A stretch of 30,567 nt of DNA from Catenaria anguillulae PL171 (Eukaryota > Blastocladiomycota > Blastocladiomycetes > Blastocladiales > Catenariaceae), in NCBI GenBank assembly GCA_002102555.1, contig MCFL01000283.1, forward strand, positions 1 to 30,567, written 5' to 3'. The first letter of the stretch is position 1; every line of letters starts with the position of its first letter. A program made the translations under genes and the position numbers. A model generated the notes under the pieces. The model did not search any database. It worked only from the letters and a program-made list of their open reading frames with translations, and was not told the origin of the DNA. This document shows, piece by piece, positions 19,313 through 29,198 of the stretch.

Positions 19313-21796
19313 ATGAGTGCCGCCGACAATAACAGCTCCAGTGCCCTTCCGCTCGACACGGTCTCGGTGACGGACCTGCTGCTGCGCAACCAGGTCGGCC
19401 TCGACAACTGGGAGCGTGCCCGCCCGCAGCCGCTACGCATCTCTGTCCACGTCCAAGCACCTACCCAGCACGCGGGCGCCCGCGACTTGCTGCTCCCCGA
19501 AGCCATCAACTATGGCGACTTATCGCGGCTCATTGCCCTTCACGCTGACGACGCAGACCCGGCGGCCGCCGCAACGGCCGATGCGACAAACCCGCCCGTG
19601 AAAAAGTTCAAGTCCATGGAGGCCCTGGCCGTCCACTTGACGGCCGCCATCTTGACAAAGTTCAAGGCTGCACACTCGGTTGCCGTTCACATTGAAAAGC
19701 CGAGGGCCTTGCTCCACGCAGAGTGCGCTGGCGTACGGGTCACCCGTGATCGCTCATCGCTCACGGCCGTATCGCCACCGTCCGCCACGATTCACGATGA
19801 TGCAATCTACATTCGTTCCTTGTCCGTGTCCACCATCATCGGCATCCACCCTTGGGAGCGTGACGAAAAGCAGCTTGTTCATGTCCACCTCGACTTGTAC
19901 CCTCCCAACCCGCTTTCGGCCAACGACGACCGCGTGCCCAAGGCCTACAACTACCGCCGCATTGCCAATGCCGTGCAAGCGCAAGTCGAGTCCTCGGCGT
20001 ACAAGACGGTCGAGGCCCTTTGCCATCACCTCGCCCGCTTTTTGCTCGAGCGCATTCACGTCCACAAGTGTACAGTGCAAGTAAGCAAGCCGTCAGCGCT
20101 GGTTTTCGCCAAGACGGCTGGCGTCAAAGTGACCCGGGACCAAGTCTGGCTGGCGGGCTTGTTGCGTGAGGAAATGAACCGCACACCGCCACTGATCGAG
20201 CCTGTCCAGGGGTTTGGCGAAACGGACAATGACCCGTTTTTGCCCACCCGGCTGTCCACCATTCCTCGCCCGCTCCTCACGCCGCCCGTTGACCCATCCT
20301 TCAACCTGGCCTACCTGGCACTCGGCACCAACCTGGGCGACCGCGCAGCAAACATCCACCGCGCCCTGCGCCTGCTCACCACGCATCCGACCGCGCGTGT
20401 GATCATGGCCGACACGTCGTTCCTGTACGAAACGCCGCCCATGTACGTGACGGACCAGCCAGCGTTCCTCAATGCCGCGTGCAAGATTTACACGCCACTT
20501 GCGCCGCTGGCGCTGCTTGATGTGCTCAAAGAGATTGAGGCACAGATGGGGAGGGACTTGAGCGGGAATGCGTTGAGGAATGGACCGAGACCGATTGATT
20601 TGGACATTTTGATGTACTTTACCAAGGGTGCAACACATCAAGTCGAGATCACGTCTGATAGATTGGAGTTGCCGCATCCGAGGATGGGCGAGAGGGAGTT
20701 TGTGTTGCGGCCGCTTGCCGAGTACGTTTCTTGTTTTCATTTTTCTGCGTCAACGTTTATCTTGCCTCACACGACGCACGTCCGATGTAGTATTGCCGCC
20801 GATGTAGACCACCCAACACACTTTCGCACCATTTCCAAACTGTTGGCGCTTTTGGTCCACAAGCACCAATCCGCCGACCCGACCTACGTGCCCATCCACC
20901 GGGTGCTCCCCTTCCCCTTGGCCTCCCCTGCTGCCCCGCCCACAACCTGGCACTGGGCCAAGCAAACCTACGTCATGGGCATCCTTAACATCACGCCCGA
21001 CTCGTTCTCTGACGGCGGCGACCTGTTTGACTCGACGGCCGTGGCCGTTGCTGCCGCACAACGCATGGTTGCTCAAGGTGCACATTTGCTCGACATTGGC
21101 GGGCAATCCACGCGGCCGGGCGCCAACCAGATTGGCGCACAAGCCGAGCTTGCGCGCGTGCTGCCCGTGATTCAGGCCATTCGTGCCGCAGGCATTTTGA
21201 CACCTTTATCCATTGACACGTATCACGCGAGCGTTGCGCGCGCGGCTGTCCTTGCGGGCTGCTCGCTCGTCAATGACGTGACTGGCGGGTTGGGCGATCC
21301 GGACATGCTCCGTGTCGTGGCAGAGTTGCAGGTGCCGTACTGTGCAATGCACATGCGTGGCGACCCGCAGACCATGGCAACCTTGACAAAGTACGACGAG
21401 GGCGTGGTGCCGGGCGTTGCGCGCGAGTTGCACGCACGCGTTAAGGCCGCCCTTTCGGCAGGCGTGCACCGGTGGAACGTGATTGTGGATCCGGGCATTG
21501 GGTTTGCGAAAAATGCGGGCCAGAACTTTGTGCTTGTGTCGCAACTGGGCTACGTGTGCGAGCTGGCGTTTGGCCAAGGCGGGTTTCCTGTGCTTGTGGG
21601 CCCAAGTCGCAAGCGGTTCATTGGCGAGGCCACGGGCAAGGTCGCAAACGCAAAGGAGAGGGGATGGGGTACCGCGGCCGCAGTCGCCGCGTGTGTGGCG
21701 GGAGGCGCAGATGTGGTGAGGGTACATGATGTGGCCGAGATGGCCGACGTGGTCCGGGTCAGCGATCGCGTGTGGAGGGAGCAGGTGGCCGAGTGA
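19313..21796 (+). CDS. FOL1: Trifunctional folate synthesis protein (DHNA-HPPK-DHPS)
   Basis: Two exons (19313-20721 and 20791-21796) give 804 residues. The intron (GTACGT...TGTAG) is 69 nt, and splicing joins LA-D-IAADVDHP. Established: in fungi one polypeptide carries dihydroneopterin aldolase, hydroxymethyl-dihydropterin pyrophosphokinase and dihydropteroate synthase, three successive steps to dihydropteroate. DHPS is the sulfonamide target. Seen: tandem FolB-like repeats at about residues 10-145 and 160-280, both ending in a KPxAL...AGVxVTRD block, the second with GIHPWERDEKQ; HPPK at about 330-480 with LALGTNLGDR and RNGPRPIDLDILMY; and DHPS from about 525 with MGILNITPDSFSDGG (about 532) and DIGGQSTRPGA (about 571), ending with VLVGPSRKRFIG and VRVHDV blocks. 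All key blocks are present, so the enzyme looks functional. The ATG at 19313 suits the family's N-terminus. The intron is divisible by three and free of stops. Confidence 0.96.
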   Translation: MSAADNNSSSALPLDTVSVTDLLLRNQVGLDNWERARPQPLRISVHVQAPTQHAGARDLLLPEAINYGDLSRLIALHADDADPAAAATADATNPPVKKFKSMEALAVHLTAAILTKFKAAHSVAVHIEKPRALLHAECAGVRVTRDRSSLTAVSPPSATIHDDAIYIRSLSVSTIIGIHPWERDEKQLVHVHLDLYPPNPLSANDDRVPKAYNYRRIANAVQAQVESSAYKTVEALCHHLARFLLERIHVHKCTVQVSKPSALVFAKTAGVKVTRDQVWLAGLLREEMNRTPPLIEPVQGFGETDNDPFLPTRLSTIPRPLLTPPVDPSFNLAYLALGTNLGDRAANIHRALRLLTTHPTARVIMADTSFLYETPPMYVTDQPAFLNAACKIYTPLAPLALLDVLKEIEAQMGRDLSGNALRNGPRPIDLDILMYFTKGATHQVEITSDRLELPHPRMGEREFVLRPLAEYVSCFHFSASTFILPHTTHVRCSIAADVDHPTHFRTISKLLALLVHKHQSADPTYVPIHRVLPFPLASPAAPPTTWHWAKQTYVMGILNITPDSFSDGGDLFDSTAVAVAAAQRMVAQGAHLLDIGGQSTRPGANQIGAQAELARVLPVIQAIRAAGILTPLSIDTYHASVARAAVLAGCSLVNDVTGGLGDPDMLRVVAELQVPYCAMHMRGDPQTMATLTKYDEGVVPGVARELHARVKAALSAGVHRWNVIVDPGIGFAKNAGQNFVLVSQLGYVCELAFGQGGFPVLVGPSRKRFIGEATGKVANAKERGWGTAAAVAACVAGGADVVRVHDVAEMADVVRVSDRVWREQVAE

Positions 21797-22226
21797 GCAA
21801 GTGAGTGTGTTTTTGACTTCTCAACGTATACATGGTGTTGTGTTGTTTCCTCTCTGTTTCTCTTTCTCTAGCTGTACAAACAAGTTTCGATCTACATTCC
21901 GTCGGTCCGACCTTTCCGAAACATCAATGTCTGGCTGAGAAGCAAAGCCAATGCAAGCGAAAGCGAGGAGGAGCCAGCGCCACTCGCTGACCGAATCGCG
22001 AGTTCCCCAGGGTTGATTGTCTCGCACTCGCTCCGAGTGCCACTGCGTGTGACACGCGCGCAATGAGCAAATGCCAGTGTTGCTTCCGATCTTTCCGAAG
22101 AGAATGCATATGTCAGCCTCCCTCACGACAGCATCCATTCAACTTCAAAAGGGCCCGCGCTCCCTCTTTGCAGGCCTGCTACCTACATGCTCCAATGCAC
22201 TCTGCCAGTCAAATGTCCCCACGACC
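21797..22226. other. Intergenic region between FOL1 and the dehydrogenase
   Basis: A 430-nt tandem intergenic stretch. It carries the FOL1 3' end and the promoter of the next gene. ATGs at 22071, 22104 and 22110 are in frame with the dehydrogenase and would add up to 52 residues. Nothing else is recognisable. Confidence 0.5.
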
Positions 22227-23092
22227 ATGACCTCCACCACCGCCAACAAAGTCTACCTCGTCACAGGCGCCGCCTCGGGCTACGGCCACGCCCTGTGCAC
22301 CCGCCTGCACTCTGACCCGGCCGAAAACTTGCACGGCAACGTCCAGCTGGTGCTGGTGGATCTCAACCAGGACGCTGGCACCAAATTTGCCGCCGAGCTC
22401 AATGCCAAACGCCCAAACTCGGCCATGTACGCCAAGGCCGATGTCACGTCGAGCGACCAGATGCGGGCCGTGTTTCAAAGTGCCAAGGAGCGGTTTGGGC
22501 GCGTTGATGTATGTTTATGTGTTGCATACACGATGAATGTTCAAAACGTCGTGCTTCTCGTAATGTATACTGACCATGCGTACACACCTTTGCGCAGGTG
22601 GTCGTCAACAATGCCGGCGTCGGCGAACTCGGCATCTTTCACACGGACGAACTCGAAGCCTGGCGTAAAGTCATCGACATTGACCTCAACGCCGTGATCC
22701 TCGGCACCGCCCTGGCCATCCAATACGGCGCCTCGACCGTTGTCAACATCGCCTCTGCGGCGGGCCTGGGTCCGCTCGACGCCGCGCCCGTGTACGCCGC
22801 AGCAAAGCACGGCGTCATTGGTTTCTCAACGTCGCTCACCAAGCTGTACAAGAAGACGGGAGTCAGAGTCAATGCGGTGGCGCCGTTTTTCAGCGACACG
22901 CCTTTGGTCAGCAAGGGCAGGCAGGAATATGAGGCGTTTGATCGGGCACTCAGCAGGCTGCCCATGACGCCCATCAAGGATGTCGTGGAGGCGATTTTGC
23001 GGGCTGTCAGGGACACTGACTTGTATTCGCGGGTGCTGGTTGTGTCGCCCAAGGGTATCAATGTGTTGCCTGTGCGCATGGCCAAGATGTGA
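22227..23092 (+). CDS. Short-chain dehydrogenase/reductase, classical type
   Basis: Two exons (22227-22508 and 22598-23092) joined over an 89-nt GT-AG intron (GTATGT...GCGCAG) give 258 residues. Seen: a cofactor loop TGAASGYG at 13-20, an acidic residue at the end of the second strand (LVLVDLN) that favours NAD(H) over NADP(H), NNAG just after the intron, and the catalytic set Ser147, Tyr160 and Lys164 (YAAAK). It ends with VRVNAVAPFFSDTPLV. Length and spacing fit classical SDRs. The closest look is to 15-hydroxyprostaglandin-dehydrogenase-like members, but the substrate cannot be read from the sequence. The start at 22227 matches the family. The ATG at 22071 would give 310 residues with a basic, non-acidic extension that could target mitochondria. 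It converges with the RBR gene, 245 nt away. Confidence 0.9.
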
Positions 23093-23337
23093 TTGGGGTG
23101 GTTGATTCACGGACTGCTTCGTGCATGGCCAAGTGGTGCCGTTGAGCACCACGAGAGTGACCCCAGTTGTACATTTTCAATGTAGGAAATTATAAGAACG
23201 CGGAATCTGTTCTCATTCGCGATCGCACAAGACGTTAGCTGCGCAGCCGACACATGGCTGTTCCTCCACCGCAATGGACATTTGTACATTACATGTTCAA
23301 CCGTAGTGAAAAGATGTATAAATATGTACTTATCGGT

Positions 23338-24885
23338 TCAATCGAACATTCGGCGGAAACACTTCGTTCCTGGCACCGAATAATGCGACCCGGCCCCCAG
23401 CACCTCTCCACAATGATAACAAAACGACTCTGAGCAAATGGCACACGTCATGTGGGCACATCCGCCCGTGCGAATCACCCTTACCCCACACTTTGGACAC
23501 GCCGTGGCATTGTCCCTGACCCACTTGTGCGTCCTGAAATCGACCCGGTGAAACCGGTCGATCATGGCCATGTACGCTTGGGGAATCCCCTCGGCTTCAC
23601 TCTGCTTGACCCTCATCTCCTCTTCACGCTTTTTTGCCAAAGCTTCCACCACGGTCCGTCCATACTTGACAAACAGCGGCGCCAGCTGGCGATCCCTAGC
23701 CGCTTGCGTGGCCAATTCCATGGCCGCAAAGTATTCGCCGACGACCTCGTCGGCATTCCTCAAGTCACAGTGCTGCGCAGACCCATGGTACGCGCGCGAG
23801 CAGTGAATGCAAAACGAGAATTGGCACCGCAAGCACGTGGCCAGCTTGGCGTACGTGCTCGTGTCCGAGTGTCCGCGGGCGGGCCCGCCGCAGGCAGCAA
23901 CGGGGCACCAGTGCATGGTTGGGTCGGACGCGTATGCGCGTGACAAGTAGTGGGTAGTGAATTTGGACATGAGATCGGTGCCCAGCAGCGAGTCGAGGAA
24001 CCACGGTGGGATTGGGTGGGTCGCCAGGAGGTGGGTGGCGGATGCGAGTTCGAGGTCCACATCGGCTGTCGGGTTGGATGCTTCGGAAGACGATGATGTG
24101 GCCGCGGGCACAGGCGTGGCAGAACTGCTAGAGGGCGGTGCGGCCGAGCAATCTGGATGAGGGCATTTGACTTTCCTGGCCATTCCCTCGTTGATGAGCA
24201 CCGTAAAGAAATCCACAAGGCACGACCTGCAGAATCGGTGCTGACATTCGGGAAGCACCACAGCTGATTCGCCTGGGTGCGTGTCGAGGCAAATGAGGCA
24301 AGTGTAAGGCTCACTTGCAAGCTTGGCTGCCTGAGTGGATTGGTCGTGGTCGCGAACCAGCTTGAGTGCCTCGCGCGAGTCCACTTGAAGGGCGGCCAAC
24401 CCGTCGCCAGCATCGGTATCGGCCAAGGACGATAAGTATGTTGACCACACTTGCACAACTGCTTCGTACACGTCAAATAGCGCGGGCGACTCGACAGCGA
24501 GACACGCTTGCGCGGTCCGTTCCGCGGCGGCCGTCATGTCAGCCAGCAACGCAAATGGGGCCCAGTCGCTCAATATCTGCATCTGTGTGACGGCCGTCGT
24601 TGGGTATTCTGCGGGCAGCGAAAAGTGCAGTTCGATGGGTGGGAGCGATTGGACGGCAACCACAGTGGTGCCATGCTGGCCGTCGTCGGCGGCAAAGGAC
24701 ACGTTCAAGGGTGGCGCCGGGATGGCCGGGTCGATGAGCAGGTGGCCTTGCCAACCAATCCCTGTATCGGTACCATCGTCAGCAGAGTCCAACGGCGAAA
24801 ACTCAAACTTGTCAGAGTCGGCAAAGATGGCGGCCAAGGCGGCGAGTTCGTCGTATTGGGCGTCGAAATTGGCGTTGACAGACAT
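23338..24885 (-). CDS. RWD-RBR E3 ubiquitin ligase, RNF14 type
   Basis: A single-exon protein of 515 residues. Established: RBR ligases take ubiquitin from E2 onto a RING2 cysteine before passing it to a substrate. RNF14 adds an N-terminal RWD domain and acts in transcription and translation stress responses. Seen: an RWD domain at about 8-150 (DAQYDELAALAAIF at its start); RING1 from C196 (CLICLD...CQHRFCRSC...CPHPDC); a Ser/Ala-rich insert; an IBR (CPVAACGG...CLRCQFSFCIHC...YHG); and RING2 from C463 (CPKCGVRV, GGCAHMTC), with C476 the predicted ubiquitin-accepting cysteine. The end, SVPGTKCFRRMF, matches the RNF14 tail motif PGxxCFxRLF. A longer reading to 25038 starts with GTG, so I use the ATG at 24885, just before the RWD domain. 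An ATG at 24921 is also in frame. Confidence 0.94.
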   Translation of the reverse strand: MSVNANFDAQYDELAALAAIFADSDKFEFSPLDSADDGTDTGIGWQGHLLIDPAIPAPPLNVSFAADDGQHGTTVVAVQSLPPIELHFSLPAEYPTTAVTQMQILSDWAPFALLADMTAAAERTAQACLAVESPALFDVYEAVVQVWSTYLSSLADTDAGDGLAALQVDSREALKLVRDHDQSTQAAKLASEPYTCLICLDTHPGESAVVLPECQHRFCRSCLVDFFTVLINEGMARKVKCPHPDCSAAPPSSSSATPVPAATSSSSEASNPTADVDLELASATHLLATHPIPPWFLDSLLGTDLMSKFTTHYLSRAYASDPTMHWCPVAACGGPARGHSDTSTYAKLATCLRCQFSFCIHCSRAYHGSAQHCDLRNADEVVGEYFAAMELATQAARDRQLAPLFVKYGRTVVEALAKKREEEMRVKQSEAEGIPQAYMAMIDRFHRVDFRTHKWVRDNATACPKCGVRVIRTGGCAHMTCAICSESFCYHCGEVLGAGSHYSVPGTKCFRRMFD

Positions 24886-25800
24886 GACGCAAGGGTACCT
24901 ATAGCGTCGTTGCCATGACATTGAATGGACGGCGGGAGAGTGGGCGTTGAACGCATAAGGGAGTGACCAACTTGTCGTGGGTGGGGCTGGGAGACGCGGC
25001 CGTGAGACAAGGCGCCAATCCGAGCCTCCTTCCTCCACACTGACACTGACTGGTGACTCGCGTGAATCATGCCGTGGCTGTCGGTGAGTCAGTCATGCAT
25101 GGCCACCACGATAAAGAGAAAATTGGGCGAGGTCTCGGTCTGAAGCAGAACGCTGTGTTGCTCGTCCACAAGAATCATGGCGGATCAACAGCGTTGGCTG
25201 GCCATGGCGGAATGGTCATTCACGTTGGGCCGCAACCAGGCTCCGACTGGGGGACAGCATGTCTTGCACTTCCAGTTGCTCCGCCGTGCGTGATAGTCTC
25301 AACAGTCTGCCCCAGTGTGCTTAGGAGGGAGATGTCCTTGAGGCAATAAAAAAATTTGTCCGCACTTTTTGGGCTGGTGTGGGAAGCGTCACGTGGTTTG
25401 CACGTTGCTGCGGGGCTTTTGTTCTCACCTGTTCTCACCGTGTTTCGTTTGCGTTGGTTTTGTGTTGGTTTTGCGTTGGCGAAATGTTGCGTTGCGACAG
25501 AATCGGCGGCTGCATGTTCGCATTGTCGTCACCATCCACCCAACTCAACGCCGCTCACTCTGTTTGCACAGTCATTCTCAGGGCCGTATCCCTGGATATC
25601 CACTCTTGAATTCAACTTGCACTCGCGGCAATCAACCTGACCACTCCACTACTCGATCCTGGCGCTGTGTTCCCGTCAATCTTTGCGGACTACTGTCGCT
25701 TCCTGCTTGTTGCCTGACCCCTGGTGACCCTGTCCTGTTCCTTGGACGGCCACCGCTCCATTGATCGGCGTTCCATTTCTCACGTTCTAGGAGCCGACAA
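24886..25800. promoter_or_regulatory. Divergent intergenic region, RBR ligase and HTH-like protein
   Basis: About 0.9 kb between two genes read in opposite directions, expected to hold both promoters and 5'UTRs. The stretch 25350-25560 is T/G-rich on the plus strand, with repeated GGTTTTG-like words. I recognise no gene or named site. Confidence 0.45.
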
Positions 25801-25879
25801 GTACGTTCTCGACATTCCACGCCATTCCCGCCTCCACCGACTTGCCTGCTGACACGCATCGCGCTTCACGTACCCGCAG
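25801..25879 (+). other. Predicted 5'UTR intron
   Basis: A 79-nt stretch begins GTACGT (after CAA) and ends TACCCGCAG, with a branch-like GCTGAC near 25848. It ends only four bases before the ATG at 25884. Its size and both ends match the coding introns of this window, including the FOL1 donor GTACGT. It has not been verified. Confidence 0.5.
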
Positions 25880-25883
25880 CGCC

Positions 25884-28800
25884 ATGTCCAATCTTCGGCC
25901 CGTTCCGCTGGGTCATCCCCTCATGACCAACAGCAGCTCGGAACCACACCCAGCTGCCGTGGCCGCAGCCAACGCCATGGCGGCAGCTGCCGCAGCCAGC
26001 TCGGCCAGCCATACCAGTCGAGACAATGCTGCCAACACTGCCAATGCAAACGATGCCAATTCTGATGCTCAACCACCCGAAGACGCCGCTGCACAACAGG
26101 CACCGTCTGCAGACTCGGAGCAAGCAAACGAGCAATCTCAGCCCCAACAGCAGCAACCTCCCGCACCCTCTGCGACCCTCGCCCCTATCCCAGACACGCT
26201 CGACGAGCTGCACGCCCAGGAATCCCACGTCGACGCCGAGCTCTTGAAAACCGCGGGCAACCTTTCCACCACCACACCTTACACGCTTCCCGCTGGTACA
26301 CCAGCACTCGGGCCGTTTGGTCTGGCGCATGCCCGGTCCCCATTTGTCCTGACTGTGCTCGCAGTGCACGCCATTGTCTCGGGCAAACTCTACAAGCACG
26401 CGGGCGCCAACCTCGAGGACTACTTCAAGTCCCGGTTTGGGATCAGTCGCGCTCAAGTGTACCGCGTGCTCGACTGCGCGGCGCTGTACATGGACTTTGA
26501 GCTCCGGTTCCCGTCACTACCCCTGCACCTGCTCGAGCCTTACCCGCTCAAACAACGCTTGTGCAAAACCATCCGGTCGCTCGCGCCGACACCTTACTTG
26601 CGCCAACTGCTCTGGCACTGCACGCTGCGCAAATGGGTTGTGCCGCCGCCGCCGCCCGCACGCGCACCCATCATTCGGCGCGAGGTGGTTGTGAATTCCG
26701 ATGGCGAGGAGGAGGAGATCGAGGTCGAGCACGTTGTGCCGCCGCCATTGCCTGCAGCCGTCATTTCCGTTGACGAGCTGACAAGCAAGCACGTCAGGGA
26801 TGTGTGGGATTTGCTCGTGTTACGGGCAGATGTTCGGCAATTGCTCGAGTTGGCCATCACGCAGGTCAATGACATGTACAATGGCGCAACGGTACCGGTC
26901 CCGACATCAGGCGCAGCAGCAGCCGCTGCTGCGGGTGCAGCCAATACCGCCAGTTCGAGTGGTGTGGCTGCTACAGACGATCCAACGGCCGCTGGATCCT
27001 CAAACGACGACACGGAAACAACCGCCGCCAACGGCGACGTGTCTGGAGCCACATCGACATCCAACCTATCGACCTCGTCTACAGCCACCGACCAACCAAC
27101 CCCACCGGGCGGCGCTTCACTCGGCCTGATCCAAGGTCCGCTCGGCATGGAACTTCCCTCGATCCCGTACGTGGCCATCGATACGTACACGCCGCGGTCC
27201 ATGCGCGACCGGTCGCCCAACTCTGGCGACCCGCGGCCCACCAAACGGCCACGCAGATCGTCGACGGCGGGCGCAAGCGGTGGCCGTGGTAGGCGCGGCT
27301 CCTACTCATCAGCATCTGCTGCTTCTTCATCCGCGGCGACCGCCGCAAGCCCGACCGCGCCCGCATTCAACCCAGCCGACATGTTGCTAGGCGGCGGCGG
27401 CAACCCGCCTTCGCCACACTCGCCCGCATTTCAGCCGCTGTCGACGCGACCCGATGGTGCGTCGCACTTTGCGCCACCACTCGCATCGCCAACGGACCTG
27501 GCCTCGCTCATGGACGATCCAATGGACCTGACGGGCTCGGGATCCGCAACATTGGCGCCCGACACGTCGGCGGCAGCCTACTCGTGGAACCAGATCACAA
27601 GCCAGTATGCGAATGCGACGGCCGCAAGCTTGGCGGCCTACGGTCGCGCAGGCCCGCCGCCAGCGCCAGCGCCGCCCGAAATCAATTATTCGCGGCTCAG
27701 GGCCGATTCGCCAAGATCGTTGAGTCCGTTGGGCGAGAGCGATGAGGAGGAGATGGTGATGCGGCGCGCACAGATGGAAAAGGCCGGCCATGATGGACAA
27801 ATGGGTGCAGAGGAGGAGCAAGCTGCAGACAAGAACCAGCCGCAGTCGGAAGCGCCGCCGCCCGCGCCAGCGGCCGCCAACAAGATCGCACGGCCGTTGC
27901 CGCCGCCTCCGGCCGCATTTGCCATGGCGACGCCCCAGTCGCGATCGGGCATGCCCAGCCCGTTGCTCATCCATCAAGGACATGTTGTGAACGGTGCGTC
28001 GGGCGAGGCAGGAACCGTACCTAACGGCTCGGGATTGCGTGTAAACCCTATTGTGCGGCCCGCAAGTTTGCACTCGACAGCAGGTCTCCCTCCACCTCCG
28101 CCACAGTCGTCCAATGCAAGTGGAGCATTGACATCGTCTGGGACCACTTCGCACGCCCGGTCACACAACGGAAACGAGCCCAACGGCGGCGCAAATCCCG
28201 GTGACTCGCCCGTATTCTCTCTGCCCATGGTACCGCCCTCCTCTGCCGCCATTGCCGACCAAGCCCTCCTTGTGCCCAGCAGCACTTCCTCGCCTTCGTT
28301 CCTGCCCCACCCGTTGACGCAACCGGCCCTGTTTCCAATGCACCACATGCACCATCACGCCCACGCCTTGTCGAACCTCACTCACCTTCCGCTGCCCCCT
28401 CCGCCGCCACCGCCGCCGCCCGCGCGCACCGTGGCCGATCTCGACATCAACTCGACCGAAATGCACGACTTCTTGTGCAACACAATCGAGAGTTTACAAG
28501 AACTCGCACGCAGGGGCGTCGTGTTGCAGCCGCTCGTGAACAGCGTGTGGCTCAATGACGTGACGCATTGGCGGTTTTATACCATGCAGAATGCACAGGC
28601 ACAGGGCGGGGCCGGGAGTGGGCAGGCAGCGGCCAGTGAGACGGTGGGAGCAACGAGGGTCGGGACGGGGGCAAGTGCAGACGGGCAGCAGGGTAGCGGT
28701 GCTGGCGCAGACGCGGCCGGAGGTGCCGAGCTTGAACGTCATGGCAATGGGTCGGTGACAAGTGCGGGTGTCGCGCAAGGGTTGCAAGTCAATGGTCTGG

Positions 28801-29198
28801 ATCTGGCCGACACGCCCGTGTCGTCGTCGTCGGCGGCGCCGGCGCCGGCGACCATGACTACGACGCGCGCGCGGCCATTGGCTGTGCCCGCGGCGCCACC
28901 TGCGCGACTAGCAACGTCGGGGAGTGCGGCCATGCCGCGATCCGATTCGGGTATGGCGTTGCCGCTGACGGCAGTGGGACCCGCGGGGCAATTGATGATG
29001 ATGCCGCCAACGTCCATGCCTGGGAGTGTTGAGATGGGTTTTGGGCAGCAACAACAACAGCATTGGGCGAGCGGATCGGCGGCCAATGGATTCGCGAATG
29101 GCGAGTGGATGATGCAGGGCGGGAAACCAGACGTCCTGGGCAGCTGGCAGGGGCCCTTCGGCCAGCAGCGCCAGCAGCAAGACCAATCTGACCATTGA
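25884..29198 (+). CDS. Large low-complexity protein with an HTH-like domain, putative regulator
   Basis: A single coding exon of 1104 residues, stop TGA. I do not recognise a named family. Seen: an Ala/Asn/Gln-rich N-terminus; a compact domain at about 150-255 with YFKSRFGISRAQVYRVLD followed by PLKQRLCKTIRSLAP and QLLW; Pro- and acid-rich linkers; a basic nuclear-signal-like stretch near 451 (RPTKRPRRSS); long Ala, Ser and Pro runs; a second compact segment at about 850-905 (EMHDFLCNTIESLQELARR, NDVTHWRFY); and a Gln/Gly-rich end. The first domain resembles a helix-turn-helix module of bacterial plasmid/phage proteins (form RWGxSRxxAYxLIDAA, then ExQxRxLxxLxPxxQxxxW). I infer nuclear DNA binding and regulation. 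The TTG-started reading to 25842 is upstream of the predicted splice site and unlikely. Confidence 0.8.
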   Translation: MSNLRPVPLGHPLMTNSSSEPHPAAVAAANAMAAAAAASSASHTSRDNAANTANANDANSDAQPPEDAAAQQAPSADSEQANEQSQPQQQQPPAPSATLAPIPDTLDELHAQESHVDAELLKTAGNLSTTTPYTLPAGTPALGPFGLAHARSPFVLTVLAVHAIVSGKLYKHAGANLEDYFKSRFGISRAQVYRVLDCAALYMDFELRFPSLPLHLLEPYPLKQRLCKTIRSLAPTPYLRQLLWHCTLRKWVVPPPPPARAPIIRREVVVNSDGEEEEIEVEHVVPPPLPAAVISVDELTSKHVRDVWDLLVLRADVRQLLELAITQVNDMYNGATVPVPTSGAAAAAAAGAANTASSSGVAATDDPTAAGSSNDDTETTAANGDVSGATSTSNLSTSSTATDQPTPPGGASLGLIQGPLGMELPSIPYVAIDTYTPRSMRDRSPNSGDPRPTKRPRRSSTAGASGGRGRRGSYSSASAASSSAATAASPTAPAFNPADMLLGGGGNPPSPHSPAFQPLSTRPDGASHFAPPLASPTDLASLMDDPMDLTGSGSATLAPDTSAAAYSWNQITSQYANATAASLAAYGRAGPPPAPAPPEINYSRLRADSPRSLSPLGESDEEEMVMRRAQMEKAGHDGQMGAEEEQAADKNQPQSEAPPPAPAAANKIARPLPPPPAAFAMATPQSRSGMPSPLLIHQGHVVNGASGEAGTVPNGSGLRVNPIVRPASLHSTAGLPPPPPQSSNASGALTSSGTTSHARSHNGNEPNGGANPGDSPVFSLPMVPPSSAAIADQALLVPSSTSSPSFLPHPLTQPALFPMHHMHHHAHALSNLTHLPLPPPPPPPPPARTVADLDINSTEMHDFLCNTIESLQELARRGVVLQPLVNSVWLNDVTHWRFYTMQNAQAQGGAGSGQAAASETVGATRVGTGASADGQQGSGAGADAAGGAELERHGNGSVTSAGVAQGLQVNGLDLADTPVSSSSAAPAPATMTTTRARPLAVPAAPPARLATSGSAAMPRSDSGMALPLTAVGPAGQLMMMPPTSMPGSVEMGFGQQQQQHWASGSAANGFANGEWMMQGGKPDVLGSWQGPFGQQRQQQDQSDH

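Noticed and set aside
20722-20790. FOL1 read as a single exon of 827 residues
   Set aside because: The frame is open, but the insert (VSCFHF...THVR) breaks the conserved LxDIAxD...HP block between HPPK and DHPS, and a strong GTACGT...TGTAG intron fits exactly.
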